Position numbers and translations under genes: made by a program. Below are positions 23,990-33,221 of a stretch of DNA of 64,000 nt, piece by piece. Source of the DNA: an uncultured Kiritimatiellota bacterium (GTDB lineage Bacteria; Verrucomicrobiota; Kiritimatiellia; RFP12; UBA1067); contig CAKTYZ010000011.1 in assembly GCA_934635225.1 (NCBI GenBank), positions 51,613-115,612 of the forward strand, in the 5' to 3' direction. Every line of letters starts with the position of its first letter. Positions within the stretch are counted from its first letter, which is position 1. The notes below the pieces were generated by a model. It was given only the letters and a program-made list of their open reading frames with translations, ran no database searches and was not told the DNA's origin.

Positions 23990-26900
23990 CTACTGAGCCA
24001 GAACCGCCGTACGGATGAGGACAGGGCCGAGCAGACCAGACGGCAAAAGCGCGTCATCCTTGTTCCAGTGTTTCCAAGTCGTAAAAGTATGGCGTCCCGT
24101 CGGGCTCCTCTTTCCGTCTTTCACCCACTGCGGCAATTCGACAATGGCCTGTCGGAAGTCCGCTTTCCGCCACGCGCAGTCCTCTGCGAAAAGACGGTCA
24201 TCGCCAATCAGGCGGTTCGGCCAGCGGTTGGTAACGCGAATGCGCAAGTCGAGCGTCCCGTCGCCTTTTTTCGCGGCCTCTGTGATGTCCACGCGGAATG
24301 GCGGTTTCCAGAGAACGGGATAGGCGCATCCGTTTACGCGGACTTCGGCAAAGTCCTTCACGACGCCCAGATCGAGGATTGTCCGCTCATCCGAACGCGG
24401 CTTCGCGACCTTGAGCCTCTTGCCGTAAACGGCCGAACCGCTGAAGTACTTGATGCCGTCGTCCGCGCTTTCCGTCCACGAGATGAGCTTCGGGAACCGA
24501 GTCTCCGCCGGTGCACCCCAACCCTTCGGGAACGCGACTGTCCACGGTCCCGTGACAGGCTTCGCCGACGGAACGGACGCCGAAGCCGACAGACGTCTGC
24601 CCGAGGCCATCGTCACCTCAGCGGACAGCGTCCGATACGCGAGAATCTGCGGCGTGCCGTCTTTCGCCGTGCGCACGGAACAGTCCGGAAGTCGGTCTGG
24701 CGCACCTTTGGCAGATGCCGACACCTCAATCTTCACCGCGTGATCGCGCGTGGCGGGGCGACGAAACATCACGAAGACCGAACCCGACGGTTGGAACTCC
24801 AGACGGACATGCGTGCGCCCTCCCTCCTCGCGCCAAACAGGCGCTTCGCGAATCGTCCCATCTTCCGCATCCCACAATTCGGGGACACGCCCCGTCAGAC
24901 GAAAGCTCACCTCGACTTGCGTCGATTCACGATTCGGCATTGCGACGAAGTAGCCCTCGCCAGCCGCGCCGTAGTCACGATGAAGATAGGCGACGTCTCC
25001 GTTTCCAAGGTCACGCCCCTTCTTGCCCGTCCACATGAAGTCAGGCGCCAACTTGAGTCTCGCAAGGGCCTCGTCGGACGAACACGTCAGCAGGTTCCTC
25101 TTGGCCCAGACACTCTCGGACAGTGCCTTCAGTTCAGCATCTGCGGACGGATAGTCCTTCAGGCCCGGTGTCCGCAACGGGCGAACGGTCCCGACGACGG
25201 TCGCCCCTGCGTCCAGCAGCGTCTCGATCTTGCGGAGGACTTCCAAACTCATCGTTTCGCTTTCCGGCAGGATCAGCAGCGGATAGGCCACGCCGCCCGG
25301 CACGACGACGCGTCCATGACCGTCCACCATCAGCCGCATCAGCGCCGCGCGTGCGCAAACGTCCCAGTTGTATCCGTACGGCAAGGAAGGCGGCTTCCGC
25401 GTCGCTCCGTCAGTGTTGCCGCCGTCGTTTGGCGCATCCTCGCCACAATAGAAAAGTCCGTCCGCCACGACCTTCCCCTCCTGCAGGAGGAACTGGCAAC
25501 GCGACTGATAGGAAATCCAGTCCTTGGCCAAAGGCCACCAGGTTTGCGTGCGATCGAAATGCATTCCCCATTTGCCCATCGTCATGCCGGGCAGATACTT
25601 GCCGCCAGTCCACGGCTGATGCGTGAAGCGATGGTAGATGATGCGGTTGACGCCGCTGGCGAAGACGCGGTCGCCCTGCGCCTTGATTCCGTAGGGCGTC
25701 TTTTGCCAGCGGCCCGAACCGCCGCCGGGGTTTGCCGTAAACGACTCGGTCGCCGCGTAACGCCGTCCCCAGACATGCGCAAGAGAGGCGGGAAAGCGCG
25801 CATTGCCGACCGTGAAAAGCCCTGGCCCGGATGTGCTCCAGAACTCACCCATCGGGATATCGACGGACTCGCCGTACTGCAGGTTGTCCGACGGACAACT
25901 CCCATAAGGTTCCAACGACAGCCGAAGACCGCGCGAATGGCACTTCTTCGCCAACGCGCCCGCGTAGTTCTCGGCAAAGAGGTCCGCAATCGTACGGCGA
26001 AAGTCGGCGAGGAATCGTTCCGTCTCGTCCATCGACCCGACGACATGCCCCGTGAAGACAGGATAGTAGGGCGTCATCTCATAGCCTCGCCGCCGCGCAA
26101 ACTCCTTCTCGAAGCCTTGCGTCCAGTTCTGTGAGCCGATTTCGTAGCTGTCCACCAAAATGTTGTTGAGGCCCGTCTCGACCGCGCCCGCCAGTGGTCC
26201 GAGGTAATCGCACAATTTGCCGACATATGCGTCAAAGTGGAAGTCCAGGGCGCACGCCGAAAGCTTGTCCACCTCCAGCCCAACGCCAAACCTGGACGCG
26301 GGATGATTGCGACGACCATTCGCCGCATAGCCAAGGCGAACAATCGACCATTCGCCCCCCGGAGTCTCCCACGTCAACGAACCGTCCGCACCCATCTGAG
26401 CCGTGAGATCGATGACGCGGTCTTTCGCCACGACCTGCTCGACCGTCGTCTGCGCACGGTCTGCCGTCACCGGCGCGCGAAAGCGGAACATCTTGGACGC
26501 GAGGTCTCCTACCGTCATCTTCTTCTCCAGCGCAAGATTCTCTATCCGCACCCTGAAGCGTTCCTCAAACTGCGGCATGAAGCGGAACGCTCGCGCCGTA
26601 ACCGGACGCTCAAACGGACAGAAGCGCGTTCCGGAATCATAATGACCCGAAGTGCTGAGAATGACGTCGCGCGTGACAAGCGGACGAAAGGCCTGACCGT
26701 CCACCGAGACCTCGACAGCCAGTTTCCCCGAGCCTGACCAGAGATGCGGATAGACGAACTTGCAGGAAAACCCACTCACCGTGACCGGAGACGGAAAAAC
26801 GACGTCCACCTGCTTCTCGCCCGGAATCATGCGCGCCCCCACATCATTCATTTTCCAACTGTCCGCCGGCGGGACTGGATAGGCCAGAACGGCAATGTCC

Positions 26901-27376
26901 TCGTAGAACCCATGCGGATTCGGAGGCGCGGCAAGCTTGCCCGAAAAACGACAGGGTCCCTTGACGCACGTCTCCGTGAAACACAACGTCTTCATGCCGT
27001 TCGCCGGCGGATTCCACGGTCCACCCGAACTCGTCCAGCCGCTGCAGTTCGGCAGACAGAGCTCCAGGCCCAGTCGCCGCGCCTCTGTGGCCGCATGCTT
27101 GATCGCATCAAACCAGGCGGGTGTGTTAAACGCCACGGGACCGGGCGGAATCTCACAGCCAGCATCAAAGATCTGCGCACCGCCCAGTCCGATCTCGGCC
27201 ATCGCCTCCAAATCGGCCGTGATGCCCTCTTTCGTGACATTGCCGTTCATCCAGTGCCACCATGTCTGAGGCTTGGCGTCATGCGGCGGCGTGAGGAAGC
27301 CCTCTTCCAACGCGGATGCGATCACAGACAACGAACTCAATGTCAGCAAAAGCGCGAACAGATAAGTTTTTGTCAT
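23990..27376 (-). CDS. GH106-type alpha-L-rhamnosidase, secreted
   Basis: 1128 aa, the usual GH106 size. Signal peptide (TYLFALLLTLSSLSVIASAL), then the family start TWWHWMNGNVTKEGITADLE and GLGGAQIFDAG, a catalytic barrel and several beta-sandwich modules (DLGVVKDFAEVRVNGCAYPV near the end). Removes terminal alpha-L-rhamnose from plant or bacterial glycans. It starts 4 bp after the stop of the CE15 esterase gene. Together they suggest attack on complex plant cell-wall material such as rhamnogalacturonan (inference). Confidence 0.85.
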   Translation of the reverse strand: MTKTYLFALLLTLSSLSVIASALEEGFLTPPHDAKPQTWWHWMNGNVTKEGITADLEAMAEIGLGGAQIFDAGCEIPPGPVAFNTPAWFDAIKHAATEARRLGLELCLPNCSGWTSSGGPWNPPANGMKTLCFTETCVKGPCRFSGKLAAPPNPHGFYEDIAVLAYPVPPADSWKMNDVGARMIPGEKQVDVVFPSPVTVSGFSCKFVYPHLWSGSGKLAVEVSVDGQAFRPLVTRDVILSTSGHYDSGTRFCPFERPVTARAFRFMPQFEERFRVRIENLALEKKMTVGDLASKMFRFRAPVTADRAQTTVEQVVAKDRVIDLTAQMGADGSLTWETPGGEWSIVRLGYAANGRRNHPASRFGVGLEVDKLSACALDFHFDAYVGKLCDYLGPLAGAVETGLNNILVDSYEIGSQNWTQGFEKEFARRRGYEMTPYYPVFTGHVVGSMDETERFLADFRRTIADLFAENYAGALAKKCHSRGLRLSLEPYGSCPSDNLQYGESVDIPMGEFWSTSGPGLFTVGNARFPASLAHVWGRRYAATESFTANPGGGSGRWQKTPYGIKAQGDRVFASGVNRIIYHRFTHQPWTGGKYLPGMTMGKWGMHFDRTQTWWPLAKDWISYQSRCQFLLQEGKVVADGLFYCGEDAPNDGGNTDGATRKPPSLPYGYNWDVCARAALMRLMVDGHGRVVVPGGVAYPLLILPESETMSLEVLRKIETLLDAGATVVGTVRPLRTPGLKDYPSADAELKALSESVWAKRNLLTCSSDEALARLKLAPDFMWTGKKGRDLGNGDVAYLHRDYGAAGEGYFVAMPNRESTQVEVSFRLTGRVPELWDAEDGTIREAPVWREEGGRTHVRLEFQPSGSVFVMFRRPATRDHAVKIEVSASAKGAPDRLPDCSVRTAKDGTPQILAYRTLSAEVTMASGRRLSASASVPSAKPVTGPWTVAFPKGWGAPAETRFPKLISWTESADDGIKYFSGSAVYGKRLKVAKPRSDERTILDLGVVKDFAEVRVNGCAYPVLWKPPFRVDITEAAKKGDGTLDLRIRVTNRWPNRLIGDDRLFAEDCAWRKADFRQAIVELPQWVKDGKRSPTGRHTFTTWKHWNKDDALLPSGLLGPVLIRTAVLAQ

Positions 27377-27380
27377 GGCC

Positions 27381-28463
27381 TTACTTCCCGGCAGTGGCCT
27401 TCTTCAAGCGCGAATCAGCAAAATCCATGAAGCGGTCCCAGTCCTCAGGCAACAATTTGTGCGGTCCCTTGTGACAGTGATAGCCCATGTTCTTTTCGCA
27501 ACCATAGGCACGATAGATGTCATGCGCCGCATCCCATGCGGCCTTCTCGGCACGCGGACCGGCCCAAGCGTCCTCGCTGCCGCTCGCGACATAGACGAGA
27601 CGCGGCGCAATCAGGTGCAAGAGATCGTCCGCATCATGCGGCAAGTCCATGTCGCGATTGATCCACGCCGCGAAGTTCGGGCAGAACCAATGCGGAAACG
27701 AGAAGAGAATCTGGCGAATCTTCTCGGCCTTCGGGTCGTTCGCACGACCAAGACGCGCCCCACCGCATCCCGAGCCGTTTGAGACGGCCATCGCGAACCG
27801 AACATCCTGCGCCGCCGCCCAAAGAGCCGTCTTGCCGCCGCGCGAATGCCCGACGACGGCGACGCGCGTCGCGTCCAGCTCAGGGCGCGTCTCAATCCAG
27901 TCCATGACGCGTGAATGCCCCCACGCCCAAGCGCCGATCGTTCCCCAGCCATCGCCCGGGCGCGAGACATCGACCAGATTGTCTTTGTCGCCCGTCGCCG
28001 CCCACGCAAGAATGCCGTGCGGCCAATACCCAAGGTCTTTCGAGTGGCGCGCCACATTCGGCGCAACGTTGTTGAAGTTCCACCGCACATAAGCGTAGCC
28101 GCGCGCCGTGATCGTGTTCGTCGGGATCCCCGGATACTCGCCAGGGCGAAAGCCCGAAGCGCGGTCTCCGCCGAAGTGATCGCCAAAGAGGAAGACCGGA
28201 ACGGGATGCTGCGCATCCGCCCCGACCGGCAGAATGCAGGTGATGTCAATCCGAATCCCGACCTTCGGAAACGACACACATCGCTCCCCGATCCGCTCGT
28301 CGGGCAGACGGCCAAATGGCGTCTTCCCGAACTGCTGGTTCTCGAACCACTGCAGCACCTCCGCGCGGTCTTTCTCTTCCCATGCGCGTACACGTTCCAC
28401 ATTCGGCGTCAACCCACCTGTCGCAGCCAATGTCGCCGCCAACATCCACGAGACAGTGATCAT
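27381..28463 (-). CDS. CE15-like glucuronoyl esterase
   Basis: 360 aa. Signal-like start, then an alpha/beta hydrolase with nucleophile Ser in VAVVGHSRGGKTALWAA, the CE15-like GSGCGGARLGR segment, an acidic residue in SGSEDAWAG and the His in YHCHKGPHKLLPEDW. Family members split the ester between glucuronic acid and lignin or other alcohols. It overlaps the upstream gene by 4 nt and precedes GH106 by 4 bp. The exact ester is unknown. Confidence 0.82.
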   Translation of the reverse strand: MITVSWMLAATLAATGGLTPNVERVRAWEEKDRAEVLQWFENQQFGKTPFGRLPDERIGERCVSFPKVGIRIDITCILPVGADAQHPVPVFLFGDHFGGDRASGFRPGEYPGIPTNTITARGYAYVRWNFNNVAPNVARHSKDLGYWPHGILAWAATGDKDNLVDVSRPGDGWGTIGAWAWGHSRVMDWIETRPELDATRVAVVGHSRGGKTALWAAAQDVRFAMAVSNGSGCGGARLGRANDPKAEKIRQILFSFPHWFCPNFAAWINRDMDLPHDADDLLHLIAPRLVYVASGSEDAWAGPRAEKAAWDAAHDIYRAYGCEKNMGYHCHKGPHKLLPEDWDRFMDFADSRLKKATAGK

Positions 28464-29356
28464 TGCATGACTCCTTTTCCTTGTTGTGTTTTTGGTTTCA
28501 GTATGAGACTCTCATTCGACAAGGTCTCCAGTGACTCCACCAGGCCCAAAGCCTCCGAAAGAGCGAATCTTTCGCCTGCCGAAAGCCGCAAGACCGTTCG
28601 GCGGGTTTCGTGATCGAAGCCCAAGAACGCCGCGCCATCGTCAGGCGTCTCGCCAAAGGCGTAGGCTATCGCGTGCCCGCACAGGAGCGAGTCTGTCCGA
28701 AGCCATGCACGGGCACGCGCAAGGTGCGGCAGCATCACGTAGGCAAGGCGCAGGATGTCATGCGGACTTGACAGAAGCCCATCCGAACAAAGGCTGGGCA
28801 AGGAGCGCGAACGATTCGACGCAACCATTCGCCCCTGACGTGCCTCGACAGGCAGAAAGGACGTGTCCTTCAGCCCGTAAGGTTCGACCAAATAGGTCGT
28901 CAGGAGCTGATCAAGCGTCAGCCCAAGCCGTTCCGAAACGGCGACCCAGAAGAGCGCCGAGGCGACTTTGGAAGGACGCGGCGAGCCAAAGGCAAAATCA
29001 ACGCGTGTGCGAAGCGACCAAAGGCAACGAACGAGCGCCGCGTGCGGAGTCTCCCCCGAAATCGGCTGTGCGTCATCCGGCAGAGCCGCCTGTCCCGCAT
29101 GCAGGTCGCGCAGCGTGAGACGCTCGTATTCAGGCGGAATCGGCGTCGTCAGACAGTCCGTCACGGCGGCATTTAGGTCGATTCGTCCCGTATCAGCCAA
29201 TCGCCAGACGACCGGCTCCAACAACACGCGCGTCAACGCCCCGACGCAGAAGATTCGATGATCGCCAGACCCGTCAATCTCCGTGACCGTCACGGACTCG
29301 GACATAGCCGAGAGCGTACACAAAGTCAGGACGATGGACAGGCAGCCTCTTTTCAT
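28460..29356 (-). CDS. Serine-hydrolase (class C beta-lactamase fold) protein lacking catalytic residues
   Basis: 298 aa. A signal-like start (MKRGCLSIVLTLCTLSAMSE) and a Beta-lactamase family pattern (LLEPVVWRLADTGRIDLN, YLVEPYGLKDTSFLP, DGLLSSPHDILRLAYVML). Aligning the TGRIDL segment with the family's GKLDL places A40 and R43 where the catalytic Ser and Lys of SxxK should be (GALTR). The YxN motif is also absent (FGSPRP in the place of a YSN region). It is therefore predicted to be a non-enzymatic relative, perhaps a binding or regulatory protein. Start 29356 overlaps the upstream stop by 4 nt. Confidence 0.7.
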   Translation of the reverse strand: MKRGCLSIVLTLCTLSAMSESVTVTEIDGSGDHRIFCVGALTRVLLEPVVWRLADTGRIDLNAAVTDCLTTPIPPEYERLTLRDLHAGQAALPDDAQPISGETPHAALVRCLWSLRTRVDFAFGSPRPSKVASALFWVAVSERLGLTLDQLLTTYLVEPYGLKDTSFLPVEARQGRMVASNRSRSLPSLCSDGLLSSPHDILRLAYVMLPHLARARAWLRTDSLLCGHAIAYAFGETPDDGAAFLGFDHETRRTVLRLSAGERFALSEALGLVESLETLSNESLILKPKTQQGKGVMQ

Positions 29357-30255
29357 GGTTGCGTACGCAGGAACTCGGCACGTTTGAGGACTTGTTCGGC
29401 CAACTCGGTCTTGCCGATCTTCTTCAGACAAAGGCCGAAGTTGTGGACGGCGACCGCATGCTTCGGCTGGATAAGGATAATCGTCTCAAAGCATTTCATC
29501 GCCTGAAGGAGTTGCCCCGCTTCAAGAAAGGCGCGTGCCGTCTCCTCCAGCCGTTCCATGCGCGCAAGCAGAAGCGGATCGTTCGGATTGCGCAAGGCCG
29601 CCCGCGCCCAGATCTCGCAGGCGGCCGTTTCGCCCGCCTTGTCCTTTGCCTCCCGAGCCGCCATATTTCCTTTCAGCACCTCTCGCCGCACATTCCGCAT
29701 TGAGCGAATCTCGTCCGAAACCGTCTTTTGAATGTCCCCGTCAACGCCCGACAGGTCCAGCCAGTGAATCGCTGTCACGGTCTCCGGCACGAACCACTCG
29801 GGCACGACCTCGCCTTTCAGGTCGTTCGCGAACGCGGGGAAGACTTCATCCAGCGTACCGACATAACTCGCAAAGACTTCCGGCAAGGAGACTGTGCAGA
29901 TGGCATCGTCCGCAACGGCCGAAAGAGCCTCCGACAGGGAAACCTTCGCATCGGGCGACTGCTGGACGACGAGCCAGCTCTTCTCGTCTGGCATCCAGAG
30001 ATGGGCGGACTTTCGATCGGCGAAGGCCGACAACTCCCGCTTGAGATCCGCCGCCGTCAGTCCTGCAACGTCCAAAACCTTGAAGGTCGGGCGCGGCGAA
30101 CCTGCCGTCACCGCGTTCTCAAGCCGATAAATGCCGCGCACGGCCGCCTTGACCGCCGCGCCGGTCTTGCGGACGGGCTGTTGGGCCGTTCGGGAACAGC
30201 CCGCAACGACAAGAACAAACAAAGAGGTGACGAAGATGGAACAAGCGCTTTTCAT
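29353..30255 (-). CDS. Lipoprotein with C-terminal TPR, function unknown
   Basis: 300 aa. Lipoprotein signal (FVTSLFVLVVAGCSRT) with the lipid-bearing cysteine near residue 20. A middle domain of about 150 residues has no recognised fold (TFKVLDVAGLTAADLKRELS, VSLPEVFASYVGTLDEVFPA). Two TPR-like helical repeats follow (EETARAFLEAGQLLQAMKCF, HAVAVHNFGLCLKKIGKTEL). It is in the same direction as waaA and 35 bp after it. It probably sits on the inner or outer membrane facing the periplasm as a scaffold (inference). Confidence 0.7.
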   Translation of the reverse strand: MKSACSIFVTSLFVLVVAGCSRTAQQPVRKTGAAVKAAVRGIYRLENAVTAGSPRPTFKVLDVAGLTAADLKRELSAFADRKSAHLWMPDEKSWLVVQQSPDAKVSLSEALSAVADDAICTVSLPEVFASYVGTLDEVFPAFANDLKGEVVPEWFVPETVTAIHWLDLSGVDGDIQKTVSDEIRSMRNVRREVLKGNMAAREAKDKAGETAACEIWARAALRNPNDPLLLARMERLEETARAFLEAGQLLQAMKCFETIILIQPKHAVAVHNFGLCLKKIGKTELAEQVLKRAEFLRTQP

Positions 30256-30290
30256 GCAATATTGAATAAAAGGTCTTGAGGGTTTTCTGA

Positions 30291-31622
30291 TTACCCTTTC
30301 CGAATCGCCGCGACACACCGCGCGACGACGCCGCGACGGCGCTCGACCGCCGCCCGAGCCCGTTCGCCCAAGTCTCCCGAGGCGGAAGAAGTCGCCCCCA
30401 AGGCATCCCGAATGCCCTTCTCCAGTTCATCCGCGTCGCAGACCTGTCGAATCGCGTCCGCCGCCAAGAGGTCACTCATCACCGGACGAAAGTTCTCCGT
30501 ATACGGGCCAACGAAAGTCGGCTTGCCGCACAGGCACGGCTCGATCATGTTCTGCGAACCGTGCGCACAGAGCGACTTGCCCACGAAAACGACATCCGCA
30601 AGACCATAGAGACCCATGAGCTCGCCCGTGGTGTCGGCCAGAAAAACAACTCTTTTCCCCGTTTCCTTCTTTCCGGCGCCCATGCGTGACCTTCTCACGC
30701 AGTCGAACCCTGCCGCGCGAATGTTTGCCTCGACGGCATCCGCCTTCTCGAAATGACGCGGCGCCAAGACGAGCGTCACCGAAGGATCCGCCTCGACGAG
30801 TCGCCGGTAAATCCCCAGCAAGACCTCGTCCTCGCCTGGCCAGGTACTGCCGCCCAGCAGGATCTTCGCATCGTGCGCGACTCCGTTCTCCGCAAGCCAC
30901 GCGCACAATTCCGACTCTTTCGCCGGATTGCGATGCGCCACGTCGAACTTGAACGACCCCGTGACTTCGATCGACGCCAAGGACGCACCCGCCGCAACCA
31001 GGCGATCCCGGTCAAGGTCGCTCTGCGCGAAGATCTTCGTGAAGCACCGAAAGACATCACCGAAGAAACATTTCACCAGCCGATAGCGCGGCGCACTGCG
31101 GTCCGAGACGCGGGCGTTGATCAAGAAGAGAGGTATCCGATACTTCTTGGCCTGGCGGATGAAGTTCGGCCAGATTTCGCTCTCCGTCAGCACGATGGTG
31201 CGCGGACGCACGGTCTTGAGAGCGCTCTTGACGAAGTTCGGGAAGTCCAGCGGATTGTAGATGAGCGTGTCGTTTGGCCCGATCTCGCGCACGGCCATCT
31301 TCCAGCCGGTCGAACTCGTCGTCGAAAAGCAGAACCGCACGGACGGCTCAACGGCCCGCCACTCGCGCATCAGCTGCCCTGCGACCTGAACCTCGCCAAC
31401 TGAGACGGCGTGAATCCAAATCGGCGCATCCGACGCAGGCGGCACGAGAAACGGATCGTGCCCGAAGGGAACGGATGAGGGGAAGAGCCCCGCCGGATAG
31501 AGGGCAAGGCGATCACCGAAGCGCACGGCGTATCCGCCGCGCCGAAGCATTCGCAACAGGAAGCCCGGCAAAAGGAACGGGTAGACGACCGAAAAGAGAA
31601 CGTTGTAGAGTCCCCACTTCAT
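30291..31622 (-). CDS. waaA: 3-deoxy-D-manno-octulosonic acid transferase (GT30)
   Basis: 443 aa, normal for KdtA/WaaA. N-terminal membrane-associated segment (FSVVYPFLLPGFLLRMLRRG), the conserved catalytic Glu region IHAVSVGEVQVAGQL, VLTESEIWPNFIRQAKKY, FAQSDLDRDRLVAAGA and VTLVLAPRHFEKADAVE. Transfers Kdo from CMP-Kdo to lipid A at the inner membrane, so the organism makes a Kdo-containing lipopolysaccharide. It follows neuD by 16 bp with GGAAGG before the start. Confidence 0.92.
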   Translation of the reverse strand: MKWGLYNVLFSVVYPFLLPGFLLRMLRRGGYAVRFGDRLALYPAGLFPSSVPFGHDPFLVPPASDAPIWIHAVSVGEVQVAGQLMREWRAVEPSVRFCFSTTSSTGWKMAVREIGPNDTLIYNPLDFPNFVKSALKTVRPRTIVLTESEIWPNFIRQAKKYRIPLFLINARVSDRSAPRYRLVKCFFGDVFRCFTKIFAQSDLDRDRLVAAGASLASIEVTGSFKFDVAHRNPAKESELCAWLAENGVAHDAKILLGGSTWPGEDEVLLGIYRRLVEADPSVTLVLAPRHFEKADAVEANIRAAGFDCVRRSRMGAGKKETGKRVVFLADTTGELMGLYGLADVVFVGKSLCAHGSQNMIEPCLCGKPTFVGPYTENFRPVMSDLLAADAIRQVCDADELEKGIRDALGATSSASGDLGERARAAVERRRGVVARCVAAIRKG

Positions 31623-31638
31623 CGAAGAACCTTCCGAC

Positions 31639-32271
31639 TCAGCATTTCAGCGTTCCGAACGGGCTGAGGATCGTTCCCGGCGGCACGTTCGCGAGAACTG
31701 GCGTTCCGCACGCAACCGTCGCGCCGTCGCCGACCGTCAAGCCCGGCGCCGTGCAGCTGTTCGTGCCCATGAAGACATCCGCCCCCAGCGTCGTGTGCCC
31801 CGAAAGCGAGACGCCCGGCGCGACATTCGCGAAATCGCCCACGCTCGAATCGTGTCCAACGCCCGCGCGCGCATTGATGATGACAAACTTTCCGATGTTC
31901 GTGCCGACAGAAACGACCGCCTCGACCGCGATGAACGTCCCATGCTTGAATTCGGTCGTCGGCGAGACTTGCGCCGACGGATCGATCAGCGCGGGGAAGT
32001 CATGCCCGCGAAGGCGCGCGTAAAGACGGCGACGCGTCGCGTTGCAACCCACTGCGATGAAGACCGACGCCCCCGGATGGTCCTTCGAGGCCTTCTCGAC
32101 CGTCCCCAGAAGCGGATAGCCCTCGAAATTGCCGCTTGCTTTGGCCGAATCGTCATCCGCGAATCCAATGACGTTCCAAAGCGGCGATTCGGCCGCTGCG
32201 TTGATGCGCTCGACCGTCCAGACCGCTTCGCGACCGAACCCGCCGGCACCGACAATGAACAGATCCCTCAT
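31639..32271 (-). CDS. NeuD/PglD family sugar O- or N-acyltransferase
   Basis: 210 aa. N-terminal nucleotide-sugar binding half (LFIVGAGGFGREAVWTVERI) and a C-terminal left-handed beta helix of hexapeptide repeats (VGDFANVAPGVSLSGHTTLG). The likely catalytic His is in ARAGVGHDSSVGD. Acetylates a sugar for surface-glycan synthesis; which sugar is unclear. Start 32271 is favoured by AAGGAA nine bases upstream. It heads the waaA unit from a separate promoter. Confidence 0.87.
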   Translation of the reverse strand: MRDLFIVGAGGFGREAVWTVERINAAAESPLWNVIGFADDDSAKASGNFEGYPLLGTVEKASKDHPGASVFIAVGCNATRRRLYARLRGHDFPALIDPSAQVSPTTEFKHGTFIAVEAVVSVGTNIGKFVIINARAGVGHDSSVGDFANVAPGVSLSGHTTLGADVFMGTNSCTAPGLTVGDGATVACGTPVLANVPPGTILSPFGTLKC

Positions 32272-32295
32272 CTTCGCATTCCTTTCGTTGTGGAC

Positions 32296-32304
32296 ATTAT
32301 AGCA
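32296..32304 (-). promoter_or_regulatory. Extended -10 promoter of the neuD-waaA unit
   Basis: TGCTATAAT, leaving a leader of about 20 nt with a Shine-Dalgarno. It sits just past the stop of the methyltransferase gene. Confidence 0.6.
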
Positions 32305-32306
32305 AA

Positions 32307-33140
32307 TCACCAGACGGCGCGGCAGTAGATGCCGCTCGGACAGGGCAACGACTTTCCTTCCAGGAGCATCTCGCCCGATTCCAGCCGCGCGGACGGAAAA
32401 AGTTGCCCGAGGACGTTCCGCGCCACGACCTCGGAAAGGCCGGGCGTATGAGACGAGAACAGCACAAACGCCGGACGGTCCGATAACAGTTCCTTGACGA
32501 GCCCAAGCGTCATTTGAAGATCGCGCTCGATCTTGTACATTTCGCCCCCTGCGCCGCGGCCGAATGTCGGCGGATCAAGGACAACCGCCTCGTATTTCCG
32601 TGCGCGGCGAATCTCGCGCCGCATGAATTTATGCGCGTCATCGACAATCCAGCGGACCGGGCACTCGGCAAGGCCGTTGAGCCGGGCGTTCTCGCGCGCC
32701 CACTCGACCATGCCCTTCGAGGCGTCGAGATGGCAGACTTCCGCACCGCCCAAGGCCGCCGCCATCGTGCTGCCGCCCGAATACGCGAAAAGGTTCAACA
32801 CCCGCACGTCTCGCCCCGCCTCTTTTCGGGCACGCACCTCTTCACGGATCCATCTCCATTGCGCACGCTGTTCGGGGAATATGCCAAGATGTCCAAAGTC
32901 CGTCCCGCCAAGCTTGAAGCGAATGCCCGCCGTCTCGATCTGCCAATCCTTCGGAAGATTCGATCGGCCATGCCAGCGGTTTCCGTCCTCGCGGTCGAAC
33001 GACGCGTCGGCGTGTGCCCATGCGATCGCATCCTGCACAGGTTTCCACATCGCCTGCGAACAGGGACGCGCCAGCACGTAACGACCGAAGCGCTCAAGCT
33101 TGCGCCCCTCGCCGGAATCAAGGAGTTCATAGTCATCCAT
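32307..33140 (-). CDS. Class I SAM-dependent methyltransferase, RlmI-like
   Basis: 277 aa. SAM-binding motif VLNLFAYSGGSTMAAALGGA, motif II CHLDASKGMVEWARENA, and a DPPTFGRG motif typical of RlmI/RlmKL-type rRNA methyltransferases. It lacks the N-terminal PUA domain of RlmI. The N-terminus ELLDSGEGRKLERFG is a typical family start. Likely target is 23S rRNA; the position is unknown. Predicted leaderless, -10 9 nt from the ATG. Confidence 0.82.
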   Translation of the reverse strand: MDDYELLDSGEGRKLERFGRYVLARPCSQAMWKPVQDAIAWAHADASFDREDGNRWHGRSNLPKDWQIETAGIRFKLGGTDFGHLGIFPEQRAQWRWIREEVRARKEAGRDVRVLNLFAYSGGSTMAAALGGAEVCHLDASKGMVEWARENARLNGLAECPVRWIVDDAHKFMRREIRRARKYEAVVLDPPTFGRGAGGEMYKIERDLQMTLGLVKELLSDRPAFVLFSSHTPGLSEVVARNVLGQLFPSARLESGEMLLEGKSLPCPSGIYCRAVW

Positions 33141-33149
33141 AGGATGTGC

Positions 33150-33158
33150 ATTATACCA
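33150..33158 (-). promoter_or_regulatory. Extended -10 promoter of the methyltransferase gene
   Basis: TGGTATAAT, hexamer 9 nt from the start codon at 33140; no good -35. Confidence 0.65.
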
Positions 33159-33221
33159 AAAACAGCCTCGTCCCGTCCTTCTCCTCGCCCACGCGCACGT
33201 TCTGCCACGACATGAGGGTCC

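Noticed and set aside
17522..26134. Long plus-strand frames at 17522-19120, 23810-26134 and elsewhere
   Set aside because: They lie entirely opposite well-supported minus-strand genes, have Arg/Pro/Ala-rich composition and no recognisable domain, as expected in G+C-rich DNA.
33150..33212. Possible 20-codon frame MSWQNVRVGEEKDG before the methyltransferase promoter
   Set aside because: It ends in the -10 box, has no Shine-Dalgarno and no recognisable family; chance is likely.
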